Notes: a model not told the origin generated them from the sequence alone. DNA of 64,000 nucleotides from Pseudoscleropodium purum (GCA_963969395.1 OZ017801.1:21395611-21459610); one strand, 5' to 3'. Shown: positions 32,966 through 45,669, counted from the stretch's first letter. Program-made: numbers and translations.

Positions 32966-35900
32966 AACCTCTAAAGGACCAACATGCGTTTTTTGGCTCT
33001 ATATATAGCAATTTTGGGCAAATACATCAATATGTATGATTGGATATTTCTATATTATTGGCCCAAATTTTAATAGAAGGTGGGAACAAGGAATATCTTT
33101 CATATGCACAAAATTTCATGACATTTTGAAATAGGAGTCAAAAGTTATGGCCTAAAATGTTACTATTATAAAAATGGGCAGTCTGAGCAGATTAAGAAAA
33201 TTAATTTTTTCAAAAGAAAAATTGAAATTGATTTTCTAGAGTTGTATGTACGTAAAAAGCTTTGAATCATTTCATTTTGATCAATGAAATGAAAGTTAGG
33301 AGGATTTTTTTGTTTGTGGGCAATTATGGATTCCTTACTCTAAAATAAACTTTGAAGTTCTTCATCTTACTCAATTTTTAACATTTTTGAAAAAAAAATC
33401 TTAGAATGTAAATTGTTTATTACAATATTCTAGCCATTGGGATTGGTAGTTTTCAATTCCATAATTAAATTATTAACAATTTAGTATTTTTAATCATTCT
33501 CTACTTCTTTCTACTTACTATTTTTTCCTATCTGTTGTACAATTCCAAATGATTTGAAAATTTTCAAGCACGTGGCTAACTTTCTAGGAAATAGAATCCA
33601 AAGAAGTACCACTAGTTTGAACATTTTTTCATAGAAAAGTAAGATTGGAGAAGAGAAGCAACCCTATTTTTTGCAAGGCCTAAAAAATGATATCAGTAAT
33701 TTTGAATGCTTATATGAGCTTGCATAGTTGTTGTGAGATTCTACAAGAGGTTCCACAAAAAGTTTCAAAATTTTTTGACTTATAAAAATGCCTTTTATAG
33801 ATTGTTAATCGCCAATATCTACGACGAGAAATCCATAGATATTATCCAAAGGGCAATGAAATCTCACTAAAATTTTTTATAATTCATAATGTCCTCTAAC
33901 AAGTTTAAAGGCATTACAATAGCAAGAAGGACCCAAACTAAGAAGATCCTTCTGAACTAACACTAGGACAAGATCAATGTCCCAAGATTACACAAAATAA
34001 GAACAAATTAAGTCAAAGAAAAGTCTTTTAACTTCTTGGACCCTCCTGACAATCCTAGTCCATCAACTTTGTTATAAAAGGTGATTTCAAAAGTTACATT
34101 TTTAGCCTTTTATTGATTTCAACTAGCAATGGGTTTCAATGGATTTTTGGCAAAAGAAAAAGGGAAAGGGGTTCTTCTAGATGAAAATGGCCTTATGAAG
34201 TCAATGGTGCAATCCATTTGTGATTTGGAGCTAATCACCAAAAGTTAGAGTTTGAACCAACATAGAAAGTAAATCCTAGGAAATTAGGATGAAAATCCTA
34301 AGTGATAGGGTTACCGTAGGAAAAAAAAAGAGGAAGTGGGTTCCCCCAAAATGTATAAAAGGGTACCCATTTCCCTCCCAAATTAAATACACCCTTGTTG
34401 CCATATTTTTGGCACTTGTACTGTGACTACCATTAGGTCCATTTATGTATACCAAATTGTATCAAATTTGTGTTTATTCCCCCCTCCCAACAATGAAGCT
34501 TTGCCCTTGGTAAGAACTCCATGTATTTAGTTTGGACTATGTTGGGTAGATTCCAACAAAAGAAACCCAAAAAACAAAGCAACTCATCCAATAGCTCCAC
34601 CCACGATAGTTGGCTAGGTAGCTTAGTCCATTCCAGTGTGGGCGCCTAACAACCTTTTTTTGAAATTAGGGCCTAATTAGTGGAAGGAGGTGGGAAATTA
34701 GCTTATAGAAAAGAAGGGTGGGAAAAATAGAGAAATAGGGGTAGTAAGAGAATTGTAGAAATAAGCATAATCCAAGGCAATTGTTCTTTAAAAGTTAGTA
34801 GTATCCACTCAAGCTTTCTACTTCCTCAAATATACTCTTGCCACACACCACCATGCTCTTCACTTGAAATGAAAAGAAATTAAGAAGAGAGTAAAAAGAA
34901 GAAGAGAAATTTAGAAAAAAGGTTCAAGGATTTCAATAGGATTAGAAGAGAAAATCTAGAAAATCCTCTCTTGACCATCAAATTAGGATTAGGTAATTAT
35001 GGGAATAGCTCAAGTGTAAGGGGAAAGGTGAGACTTTATACCTACCTTGGAATATGTAGCAAGGGGGTGTAAGTATCATATGATGTAAGAGGAATAATGT
35101 AGGAGGCAAAGGAAATAGTGCAAAAGGAAAGAGAAATAGATGAAAAGAAAAAGAGAGAAGAAAGTAAACACTAGTAGAAGATAGAAAGTGGATAGGACTC
35201 AAAAGACTTGTACCAAATTGATTATACGAGAATATGTCAAGGATTGATGATTCATTTCAAGACAATATGGCAAGGAAAAAACTGTTGCGTGGGAGCCTAG
35301 ACAATGTAATCACGGAGCACTAGTGTAAGGTAGGCCGTTGAAGCCTCCTCCTTGTGTTTAAATTGTCTTACTTAGTGCATGTTAAAAAAGGCTGAGGCCA
35401 AAAGATAAGTTAGGTTATAAATTCATAAATTTAGGTCCCAAAGAAGGGTAGAAATACAAAATAGAGGTTTTTGAAAATAGAGGCTTCTCAAAAGATAAAA
35501 TTCATAGAAACGTGACTTAAGATGAGTAAGATATGATTGGATGAAGTTTAGGAGTCATAGTAAATGAAAATTAGTCAATTTAATCCAAAAAGAATAAGAA
35601 TGGAAACTTTGATAGTATTAAAAATCTACAAATCAAAAAAGAAATCAGAAGTAGAAACTTAGAAGTAAAAGTAGATAGAAAGAATTTAGAGGAGTCTAAA
35701 ATCACTTCAAACTCTAAAAAATATTTGAAACCCCAAAAGTTATAGAAGGATGAAATTTGGGACAAGAAATGAATGAAGTCAGTTAGAACTTGTCCATGCA
35801 AGTCCAAACTTGGAATACAAGTAGAAATTAGTAATTTAAAGCTAGGGTCCAAAATTCACAAGCAATTAAAATAGTAAAGGTGTTGAAAAAGGTGGATGAA

Positions 35901-36363
35901 GTTTAAATAGCTTCTTAAAGCCTTCAACTTCATCCGGTCACAACTTCTTGTAGAAATCTCCAAATTTTGCAAATATTATGTTTTCAAAAATAGCATGATT
36001 TGAACTACTGTAGTCTTTTGAAGTTTGCAATTTTTGACAATTTGCTGTGAATAGTGTGAATAGAGACAAATTGACGAAGAGTTCATACAATAGAGTAGAA
36101 ATATAGACAAATTGCTAGATTAGAAAGGATTTAGAAAGAAAAAACATAAAAGTTTTGAGATGGTAAAAGACAAGTTGACTCTACACTTCGGGTTTGAATA
36201 GTTGTCTTTAGTTTTGCATATAGCCAGGCAATTTGTCATTTTGTCTCTCTCACTTTCTCGGTTATCAAATAGCTTTTGTAAAATTCTCGTCTTCATGTAC
36301 TTTGAACTTCTTCAATAATAAAATATTTTTTATAAACAATTTGTCTTATAATCTTTGAATTTA

Positions 36364-36628
36364 GATCTAGTGATTGGACTAAATCGAGCATTTTATAAAT
36401 TACAATTAAGATCCAGTGATTGGATCCTCTGAACTGTAAATCAACTTAACAAATTGTCTTGAGTATCCAGTGATTGGATCACTTCATTTATTTGTGACTA
36501 ATTGTATTCTTGGTGGTGTTGTCTTGGTTGTGTAAATTGTAAAATTAACAATTTGTATGTTTTGCTCCAGTGAGTGGATAGCAATACTTAGCAATTTGTC
36601 AAATACTATTCCGATCCTGTGACTGGAC
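36364..36628. repeat. five copies of the inverted repeat GATCCA-N5-TGGATC
   Basis: GATCCAGTGATTGGATC is perfect at 36410-36426 (6-bp arms, 5-bp loop). Close variants lie at 36364, 36464-36480, 36564-36581 and 36613-36628. They alternate with the GACAAATTGTC-type motif, so the two motifs form one composite array. Confidence 0.75.
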
Positions 36629-38109
36629 GGAACTGAGGTGTGAGCATTGAGTATGTGTGTGGCCTCTTTGTAAAAGATGCCTGCAGTTTGATTATGATGA
36701 ATTTGTGGTTGTTTGAATGAGTTGTGTGACAAGTTGTCTGTGAATTATTGTACATTGTTAAATTGGTTTTTGTGGGAATCTGTGGGAATTGAGTAGTGGT
36801 GGATTAATGTTTAGACAAATTGATTGGTTTAGTTTGGTATCATGAACATATGAGTCAAATTTTTGGAGTCTTATTGTGAGGGATTGGAAGTCAATTTGTC
36901 TATATGTCTTTCGTAAATTGAATGAAGCAAACGATTTGCCAACTAGTTCAATGATGCGGATGCTGTGGAGTCAGGCCGCGTGTAGACTGAGACAATTTGC
37001 CAGAACTGGTGATGAAGATCGACTAACTTATAGATAAGTTCTTGTATCATTTTAATTTGTACTTTCGACCAATTGCCTTGTTAAATTCATTTATTATCTT
37101 TGTGTAGGTCAAACTGATTCAATCCTATGAATTATGTAGTTTGAGAGGAATATCAGAGATTTAGCATATGGCTGTAAGTAGACAAATTGTCAAAGTAATA
37201 ACTGTAAACTATAATAAAGAATTAGAACTAGTTTCTAAGGATTAGAAGAAATTAGAGACAAGTTGACTAAAGAATTCCAATAGTGAATTGTCCAGTGGTG
37301 TATGCTATATATATTTTAAATTGTTTTGTGTAAAAAATTGGGAAATTAAAGAATTGGATGCTGAAAGAACGGATCCAGGTATGACAATTTGACTTATTTT
37401 TATGCTATTGATGTATGAAGTCAAATTGTCCTGAATGCATATATGTGAGATTGAATCCTGGGTTATGTGTGGATAGACCACTTATCCAAAATAGAATTAA
37501 GCTAATTTATTTCATGGTTGAACTTCTGAAATGATAATATAGTCAGTAGAATAGAAGCGAATTGTCTGAATTCTTGGTTGTTAGACTGGATAACAACCGG
37601 GTTTCTCACGAACAATTTGTCTTGGGCCAGTTGATATTGTTGACGCAGTTCAGTCACAGTAGGTCGGTGTTACAGACGAATTGTTGTAGTGTTCAAATCT
37701 CATTGTAGACAGTGTATAGACAAATTGTCCTTATCAATTTAATTACTGAAAAGGGTATTTTGCCTAAAATTAGTAAAAGCAATAGATATTTGGCGAGACG
37801 AATTGACTGAGTAATGGATGGAGTATACTGTATGACAAATGGTCTTTATTGATAATTAGGTCAAATTGTAGGAGTAGCAGTGATTATTAAAATGTTGTAG
37901 TTATATGAATAGTGTGTTGGATAAATTATCTTGTTGATGTTGTAAATTGTCTTGCATTCCACACTCATTCCCATTGCATTAGATAGAGACAATTTGTTGT
38001 AGAGGACTGGGACTTTGTGATACTCATCTAACTTAGTAATTTGGCTAGCTAAGTAGTGATTGGGCAAATTGTTTTGGTAAAAAGCTTCACGGTAATTAAT
38101 GAATTGATA

Positions 38110-38132
38110 TTATATATATATATATATATATA
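38110..38132. repeat. (AT)n microsatellite
   Basis: An uninterrupted run of about eleven TA dinucleotides just inside the right part of the palindrome array. Confidence 0.85.
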
Positions 38133-38215
38133 TGTGAAGTGTTGCATTTAAAAGTCTAGATCATCAGATCATGCATGACAAATTGCTCTTAGAAACCTGC
38201 CAAATTGTCTTGAAA

Positions 38216-38840
38216 ATACCCCTAGAAATCTAGAATATTAGGCAAGACCGGGACAACACTCATGCGTCCATAGCATTATTTAACAGATAGGCCACCAAAT
38301 TTACCCTTGGGATGTAAGAGTGTTTTACAATTGGTTTTTATAGTAAAATTGTTGAGTAAATCCCATAACAATTTAGCATACAAGTGACTTCTAGCTGCAA
38401 AACATTAGACTATTTGACCATTCCCTTTGATTTTAAGACCCCTATATTTAGTCCTGGGTTTTGGAAATAGACAAAATCTAGACTACAACTACAATTGAAA
38501 GGGTTAAATTTAGATTTTAGACACTTTTATCAAAAAACTACAACGGTTTAAAGACTTTGGGTTGTTTAGAATTAGCAATTGCAAATAGGATAGTTTTGGC
38601 AATTTCTTTGTGAGTTTATTGCACTTCAAGAACTTAAAAAAGATTCATTATTTAGAAAGCACAATGAACTAATGTTAGGCACCCATTAGGATAAAAGTTT
38701 GAAATACAAGAACTTGGTTGTGCATGCATATTTACTTAGGGTGGTAAATAAACACTCACAATAAATGACAACAAAATTGTCCATGTTCATAATTGCATGT
38801 CGTACTTGGATCAAGTGGGACAATTTGAGTTCATATTGAA
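38216..38840. other. AT-rich spacer, no gene seen
   Basis: No recognisable feature. It may include the lost N-terminal part of the mariner transposase that follows, but no helix-turn-helix similarity could be read. Confidence 0.45.
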
Positions 38841-39560
38841 CAAATCAACTTAGATGAGTAGTGGTTCAGTCTTAATAAGAATGTGAGGTAGTTCTATTTA
38901 GTAGATAGTGAAGAAGAACCTCATTGCATCACCAATAGTGAGTGGTTCATGACAAGGGTGATGTTTCTTGTTGTTGTTGCTCAGCCACACCAAAATACTT
39001 GTCTCAATCGTCTTTTTGAAGGCAAGATTGGCATGTGGCCATTCGTCTTCTAACTAATATAATAGAATAGTAGAAATTGCCAAAAAAAACACATGGAAAT
39101 GAAGTGCATGCAATTGGTTGACAAGCAATAGATCATAAAAATGTTGCAGAAAAAGGTGTTGCCTGACATTCGAGAGAAATAGACAACAAATTTGGCATGT
39201 AAGACAAGAACCTCTCTTTATATGCAATTTGACAATGCAAGGCTACAACCAGGAGCAAATGATCTACTCAATGATTTGTAGAAAGATGGCTTTGACATTT
39301 CATTGAAGTTCCAATCCACAAATAGTCTGGACATGAATATCCTTGATTTGGGGGTTTTCAACAATATCCAATCTCTACAACATCAAATCAAGCAAAAGAT
39401 GATAGATGATTATTCTCATTGCTGCAACAATGAAGGCATTTGAAGACCTTGAGGTAGAGAAGTTGAACAATAGTTTCTTGACCTTGTAGCAGTGGATGAT
39501 CGAGACAATGAAAAACAATGGAAGAAACAAGTACAAAGTGTCTCATATGACCAAATCCAA
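38841..39560 (+). pseudogene. fossil plant mariner-like (Tc1/mariner) transposase
   Basis: Reading through stops and frame changes gives the landmarks of plant mariner-like transposases in order. DE-stop-WF at 38853 equals the family's IDEKWF with the first catalytic Asp. It is followed by FYLVDSEEEP, WFMTRVMFLVVVAQP, FEGKIGMWPF, KVLPDIREK, QFDNARLQPG with the second Asp, DGFDISLKFQSTNSLDMNIL with the third, and DLGVFNNIQSLQHQ. At least six stops or shifts break it, and the N-terminal DNA-binding part is missing or unreadable. The family moves by cut-and-paste at TA sites. No Stowaway-like terminal repeats were seen nearby, so this is an old relic. Confidence 0.85.
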
Positions 39561-39815
39561 GCTTATAACACTACTACTAAATGATGTCCAAATCAACAAA
39601 AAATCAACATACTTCTATTGATTTGGTTCTGCAATGTCAGTTTTCACATTTATTTTTTAATGGTGACATTTTTTTTGTTCATTTGGATAGTGTAGTGACA
39701 AAATCAACAAATTTTTGTTGAACAATTTTGGAATCTTTTGGAATCTTCATTGTACAATGTAATTTTCTTTTAAACTAATTATTCAAGTACAATTCAGTGT
39801 CCATTAAAATCAGCA
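39561..39815. other. AT-rich spacer
   Basis: Contains AAATCAACAAAAAATCAAC-like and related short echoes, but no gene or terminal repeat that I could support. Confidence 0.4.
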
Positions 39816-41209
39816 GACTTTGAAGGTAACTTGCGCATAATAAATGAACTTTTTCCAAAAAACTTTGGACTAAAAAAAGTTGTGGAATTGAATCAACTTT
39901 CATCTCCAATAATTCTTTTGAGATTTCAATTTTTCAATGAAAAGTTATAAACAAAATTTAGAGAAGTGTTGAAATTTCATATTAAAAATTCAATAGACTT
40001 TGGAGGTCGTTTTGGCATAGTAGTAGAACTTTTTTGAAAACAATTTTGACTAATAAAAGTTGGTAATTCAAACAAGCTTTCATTTACAATAATCCATTTG
40101 AAGTTTTAATCCTCCAATTAAAAGGTATGGACAAAATTCAAAGAGGAAGTTCAAAAATGTTAAAAGTAATGATTTCCCAGCCTCTCTCTGAAATTTGTCC
40201 AAAAATTTTGAGTAAAAACTCCAAACTCCAAATAGAATTTTGAAAATGAAAGCTTGTTTGAATTATCAACTTTTCTTAGCTAAAAATGTTTTCAAAAAAG
40301 TTCTTCTACTATGCCAAAACAACCTCCAAAGTTTCCTAAATTTATAAAAAAATAATTTCTAATACCTATCTTCATTTTATTTATAACTTTTCATTAAAGG
40401 ATTAATACCTTCAAGCGAATAATTGTTATAATTTAAAGTTCAAAGTTCTTTAAAATTTAATTATAGAATTTAGAAATGTCAATTTCAATCATGAATAATT
40501 TGTAATGTTGTAGTAAATGATGTAAATCCAATGATTTTATTTCTTCTTCAACAATATTTGAAATTGAATAACAAAAAAAAATTAAGTTTATTTTAGAGTA
40601 AAAATTCTACAACTATCAATAAATTAAAAATCTTTATAATTTCCATCTCATCATCAAAATAGAATACTTCAAAGCTTTTTATATAAAAATAAATTAAAAA
40701 AATCAGATTGAAATGTTTATTTTTATAAAAAGTGTTATTTTGAGAATTTTTTTGATATTTCTAATTTTCCAAAAGATTATTGAAAATTACATATAATAGA
40801 GTAACTTTCCAATCACGTGATCAAAAGTCATAAAAGTTTTTATGCCTTAAAGCTACTTTTTGGGCACATATGGTGTGAAAACTTTAAAGCAAAAAAATTA
40901 AAATTCTAAAACTTTCAATCTTCCTTTACATGTTGAAAAAATATGTTGAAAATATATACCCAAAACTTTAAAAAAAATTCATATTTGTGCTTCAAGAAAA
41001 TAACATATAGGTAAAAAAAAAATTTAATAGCTTAAGTATTTACAAGTTAGTACTTTTAAAAGTTAGGAGACTTCAGGGGGCATTTTTATATAGTAGACTA
41101 CCTTTATTTTAAGACTTCCAACTAAGAAAAGTTGAAAAATGAAGGTACCTTTCATCTCCAAAAATCTATTTGCAATTTGGAGTCTTTAATAAAAAAGTTA
41201 TGGACAAAA
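39816..41209. repeat. cluster of about-150-bp repeats in both orientations, cut at the duplication junction
   Basis: A diverged unit opening GACTTTGGAGG(T)... , with an inner CTTTCATCTCCAATAAT block and a close AAAAGTTATGGACAAAATT, is found at about 39816-39975 and 39996-40150 (direct). It recurs inverted at about 40190-40345 and 40360-40450, and direct again at 41069-41209. The last copy stops exactly at the junction with unit 2, right after TATGGACAAAAT. No coding frame was seen. The family may be a non-autonomous element; its termini are undefined. Confidence 0.6.
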
Positions 41210-41479
41210 TTCTTCAATCATTTTATTATAAAATTGTTTGTTTATTGATGATATACATCTCGCTGGATTTTAAAGTGATTTTGTTTCTAAATCAAAATGA
41301 AATTCAACAAAAAAAATTAAAAATATATTTCATATTTTAGCTTTTACATAAATAGTGATATACAACTCTATTGAATCGCAATTGCAATATAGGAAAAATC
41401 AAAATCAAAATGACTTCACTCTCAATCTCATTGGTGAAAACAATCAAAACAAAAAACCCAAAACGGGTTTTCTAAGCCA

Positions 41480-41597
41480 CCCCGTCCGTCCGCCCCGCCC
41501 GTCCGCCTTCCGACGACGGGAGGGACGCTGCGTCCGCTAGCGTCCGGACGTCCGGAAAACGGACACTATTTTAGGGCGGACGTAGAGATTCGTCAAC
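41480..41597. mobile_element. hAT right end, copy 2 (no transposase attached)
   Basis: Same as 7894-8011 except G instead of A at 41518. It is an orphan end: the transposase part of the element was not included in the duplication. Confidence 0.6.
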
Positions 41598-41788
41598 CCT
41601 GACTTCAATTCTCCTTCGGTGCCAAGTTGGATGTACTACTATTGCTTTATGCACTAGTTGCTCCTACAGGGTGGAGAGTTGAGGTCCTCTATCTCGTGTT
41701 ACTGTGTTGCGGTTGATGCCATCACTTTTGACTATCACGTAAGATTTTTTTATTCACTTCAATTGGTTATTGAATCCAATTGACAATC

Positions 41789-44700
41789 ATGAATGGCGAA
41801 GGTGATCAAAATATGAATGAGGTGACTCCGGGAAGCGAAGCGAAGAAAAAGAGCAAAGTGAAGGGGGCTACGCATGACCTTCGGCTTGACATTTTAAATG
41901 ACCCTACAATTAAAGCAGAGAGTGGGTGGGAAGATGAAGATGCGGAGTATTGGACATCAAAAATGTGCAGGATCTATGTTAAAATGTACCACATTGACAA
42001 GTTGTGGCCTCAGGAGTCGCACAAGAGTCATATACGGGATTTTTGTTGTAAACCATGAACTTGCAACAACAAATATTTTGTCCATCGATCTGAGGAAGTT
42101 TTGCGTGTTCTATTCGGAAACAAGCGTAGAAGTAGGGGCTATATTAATTATAGCGTGGCTTGTATGGTTTACGCGGAACTTATATTAAAGCGCAAGATCG
42201 ATTGGAGCACGTTTCCGACGACAACAGCTTGCCCACTTCTACTTGAAGCCAATCAACAGGACATTCTCGACTTGTACAATTCAGAGGGAGAAACAGAAAA
42301 AGTATTAAAAAATACTATTGAAGTGAAAACGGATGGTGTGGAGAAAGTCTCAAATATTGAAGAATTACGGTCTGTACAATCTTCAACAAAAGCAATCAAT
42401 GAAAGCTCTTCGAAAAATGTGGGGAAAGATGTGGAGAAAGATGTAGAGGCGCAGGAGGGTGAAGTCTTTTCCACAGCTCCAACGCATTTGACCTTTATAC
42501 CAAATGTTGCGGCACAAACGGAAACGGAGTTTGTAAACAAAGGCAAGGTTTGTACGGAATGCAGGGAAACTTCAAAAAGTAAAGTAGACGAAGTCTTGGC
42601 GGAGAAAGTGGCAAAGGCTAATGCTACAATTGATAGTCTGATAGCCAACAATTGTTTGGATAGTTTGGTTTACAAATCTCCGCCTGTGCATCAAGGCGTT
42701 GACTCTAGTCCAGCGTTAAGTTTAGAAGACAAAGTACATACGCCTCATGGACAAGGCGTGACGATTGATAATATATCCTCATTATGGAGTTCCGAGCTTA
42801 AAAGACGGACGGAGGAGTTTCTGTTTACAGCAGTATTGCCAAATCCTCTACATCGAACCTTGCAAGACATGTCCAATCCAAAACAATTGAAAAATCTTTT
42901 GAAGCTCTCGGTTCAGTTTGCTAACCTTCATGAAGAAATAGGCGGATCGTCTAACCCCGATAATGGTGCTACTGCTGTTCCAATGAGTCCACTTGCAGAT
43001 CCAAAGAATGTTGCACATATACTTGATACAACTTTTAAGATGACGATGTCAGCTGAATTTTTAGCGAAAGTTGCTCCGACTTTTATGAATTTGACCAAGA
43101 AGTTTTCTTTCATGGCAGCAGAGATGTTAAAAGGTGCTATAGCATTTCAGAATCTCACGAAGACTTTCGGACCACTTTTCGAAGAAAGAGATGTTCACAT
43201 ACTATAATTGGTAGAATATGAAAAGAAAATTGCTGACCTTGGAGGAGTGGAAGCAAGGTGCAAAGTGTTGGAGTTGAAATTAAAGACTTCGGAGAGTGAG
43301 GTTGAACATTTAAATCAACAATCATCGAGGCAAATGGAGGAGTTGATGAAGATGCGTAAACGGATTGCAGAATTGCAAGGGACCTCCAAAAATCCAAGTG
43401 AGGTTGTAATCTCACCAATGATTGTACTCGGAGACAGTCAAGAGACTCAAGAGAGTGAAGATAAGCTCTCTCTTTCTTTTGATAAGGCCGAAATAAGCGA
43501 CAACCCTGCCATTGTGAATGTACAAGAAAATCACGACATGAGCATGTTAAAAGCGACACAACAACCATCAATGGAAAAGCTTTCATCCGTTTACGTGAAT
43601 GCGGAGATGCAAACGAAGAGTTGTGACTTTGAAGAGTTGAAGCATAAATTGGAGGAGGCAATTGAAGCAAAAGGAATCGTTGAATCCAAGTTGAATCGAT
43701 TGCAATTGTGCTTGGATTTGAAGAAGTTTATGCCATTTAGCGGCTTGGAGTCTTGATGGTTAGCATGGGTACAAAGACTCCAAGACAGACCCTCTGTAGT
43801 ATCTCGAGCAATGGCAGGTCTTCAAATATTAGCAATGGAGTTGAATGAAAATTGCAATGCCATTCAAAGCTCTTTGAGTTGGTTCAAGACTATGTTTGAC
43901 CAACATCCTTCTAAAGGATATACGGAGATCACATATTGGGGAGACATGGATGCCATGTTTGAGTAGTTAAACCACACAAAGAAGGACCAAGCTCTATCCA
44001 TCAATTGGGCCTTGGAAGTAGAGGAAGGACAGGTCCCTTACAACACACTTTCAGCACACATCAATGTGAAAGACAAGCGAGTGGTGCATGCTTGTGATCC
44101 AGCCTCTCCAATCTTGGATGGTTGTTGTAGCCTTTGCCAAGGCCTCTTTGGACCAGAAGGTGCGGTAACCATGAGCCAATGTCGCCACACTTTCCATGTC
44201 ACTTGCATTGTGAAAGCATCACTCATTCGTTCGGTGTGTGCTGAGTGTAGTAGTCCATTGAGTGCTAGGTTCTACGAAATGTTTGGTATCTTGGAAGCTA
44301 TGCCTCCAGGCCACGAGTACAATCATTGGAATCTTCCTCTTGATCAAGCGCCGTACAAATTTCAAAATTATCAACATTGGGGGAAGCCAATCCGATGGAA
44401 TGCAAATGAACAGAGGCATGATTTGTATGAGGAATCTCAGCAACCATTGGATTTCGATGTGTGGATGACTCACAATAGAGAGGTGGAATTGCGGGCTCGA
44501 GAAATCGTAGATGACGCGGCCCGTGAAATGTTTTGTCGCAACATAGGAGGACATTGGAGCTTGCAACACGAAAAGTTCTTTCGTTTTCCAGATAAAAAAG
44601 TGGAGAGAGGACCAGAAGACAGTTGGGTGGAGGTGAACCATGGAAAAGAGTTCGATGAGCGATATAAGGCATACGACCACACCCTCGTAGGTAGAGCCCT

Positions 44701-45186
44701 TCTATTGTCGAAGTTGGAAGAGGCTGCAAAAGTTCGTGTTGTCTACGATACAAATGGACAAACAAGCACATGACATTCATCTGTAGATATGGCAACAGCA
44801 TTTGATAGGCGCATTGGCGATATTATAGGGCATTGGAAGGCTTTCCTATTGGATGGAGACTGCCTCACAGTATGGCAAGGAAAAGGAGATGATGAAATTG
44901 TTCAAGCGACGGTAGATCGTGTGGAGAACAACTTGAGAACCTTGAAGGCAGACGAAGTCAATTTATCACCGAAAAGAAAACAAAAAAGGAAGCGTGAGAG
45001 GACGATGACTTCTCTCCGGAAACCAAGAAACAATTTCATAAGGTAGACATCGAAGTTCAATCTAGAAGGCGAATAGTCCATCCAAGTCAACAACGGTCAA
45101 TTCGTCAATCATCTGCTAAACTCCTCGGTACACCAGATTTTCCTTTTGTTTTGGGAGAAGGTAGTGGTCCATCTGGTGGGAAGTAG
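41789..45186 (+). pseudogene. RING-H2/coiled-coil accessory gene, copy 2, broken
   Basis: Identical in reading frame and breaks to 8203-11600. In-frame stops lie at 42056, 43205, 43754, 43964 and 44771, and the 2-bp shift is near 44996. The RING-H2 segment lies at 44126-44248. Because the same lesions occur in both copies, the gene was already broken before the duplication. Whether any segment is still translated is unknown. Confidence 0.65.
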
Positions 45187-45484
45187 GATTTGAGGAGAAT
45201 TTTGTTTTTTAAAAACAATGGTCCTTTCATTGTTTAAAAACAAAAAAGAATGTGAAAGATTTAGATCTGAAAAAGATCGTATAAGATTCAATAGTGATAT
45301 TGGAACTATGTTTCATGTATTTTGTTTATACATATATATTTATATATAAAGATGCTATATTTTCATTTGTGTATAAAAATATTTTTATATGTACATCTTA
45401 TTTTACGTGGATGCATTCATTTTTGATTGTGTAACATTCAAATTACATAACAATATAAAATTCTCTAATGACTAATGGCAATGC

Positions 45485-45669
45485 GAAGTCCGCCCCGTCC
45501 GCCTTGTCCGTCTGCCCCATCTCGTCTGTACGCTCGACCGCCCCGGCCGTCTGCCCAGCCCGTCCGCCTCGCCCCACGCATCTGCCTTCCGACGGCAGGA
45601 GGGACGCTACGTCCAGACGTCCGGAAAACGGACGCTATTTTGGGACGGACATTGAGATTCGGCAACCCT
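45485..45669. mobile_element. second hAT-type right end, copy 2
   Basis: Same as 11899-12083, with no visible change: CGTCCGCC motifs, then GACGTCCGGAAAACGGACGC and terminal GGCAACCCTG. Confidence 0.6.

Larger units (their letters stand above)
30601..36019. other. AT-rich gene-poor DNA downstream of the NLR
   Basis: Mostly AT-rich sequence with no recognisable gene beyond the weak open frame at 30813-31118. Purine-rich stretches lie at about 34680-35180. A C/T-rich patch near 34470-34660 might belong to an old retroelement, but no LTR pair, primer site or polyprotein could be found. Confidence 0.5.
36030..38215. repeat. dispersed array of the near-palindrome GACAA(A/T)TTGTC
   Basis: About thirty full or half copies of GACAAATTGTC/GACAATTTGTC occur in both orientations over 2.2 kb, separated irregularly by roughly 20-110 bp. 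Perfect copies are at 37181-37191 and 37719-37729. Near-perfect ones include AACAATTTGTC (36336), AACAAATTGTC (36449), GACAAGTTGTC (36728) and GTCAAATTGTC (37419). Neighbouring spacer shows only stray matches. No coding frame underlies it. Clustered short palindromes resemble binding-site arrays of transposon ends or of a DNA-binding protein; the function is unknown. Confidence 0.65.
7624..41209 (+). repeat. unit 1 of a 33.6-kb direct (tandem) segmental duplication
   Basis: Sequence from 7624 onward reappears from 41210 onward in the same orientation. The first 22.8 kb can be compared in the window and is essentially identical. Offsets are +33586 up to the minisatellite at 16401 and +33612 after it. 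If the arrangement is a simple head-to-tail tandem, unit 1 runs to 41209 and the segment 30389-41209 should recur beyond the window. Differences found by eye: A at 7932 against G at 41518, and one extra 26-bp minisatellite unit in copy 2. The left boundary lies between the hAT transposase and its right end. Confidence 0.9.

Noticed and set aside
34380..35220. LTR retrotransposon
   Set aside because: Purine-rich and GGGCGCC-containing patches suggested one, but no LTR pair, primer site, or gag/pol similarity could be found.
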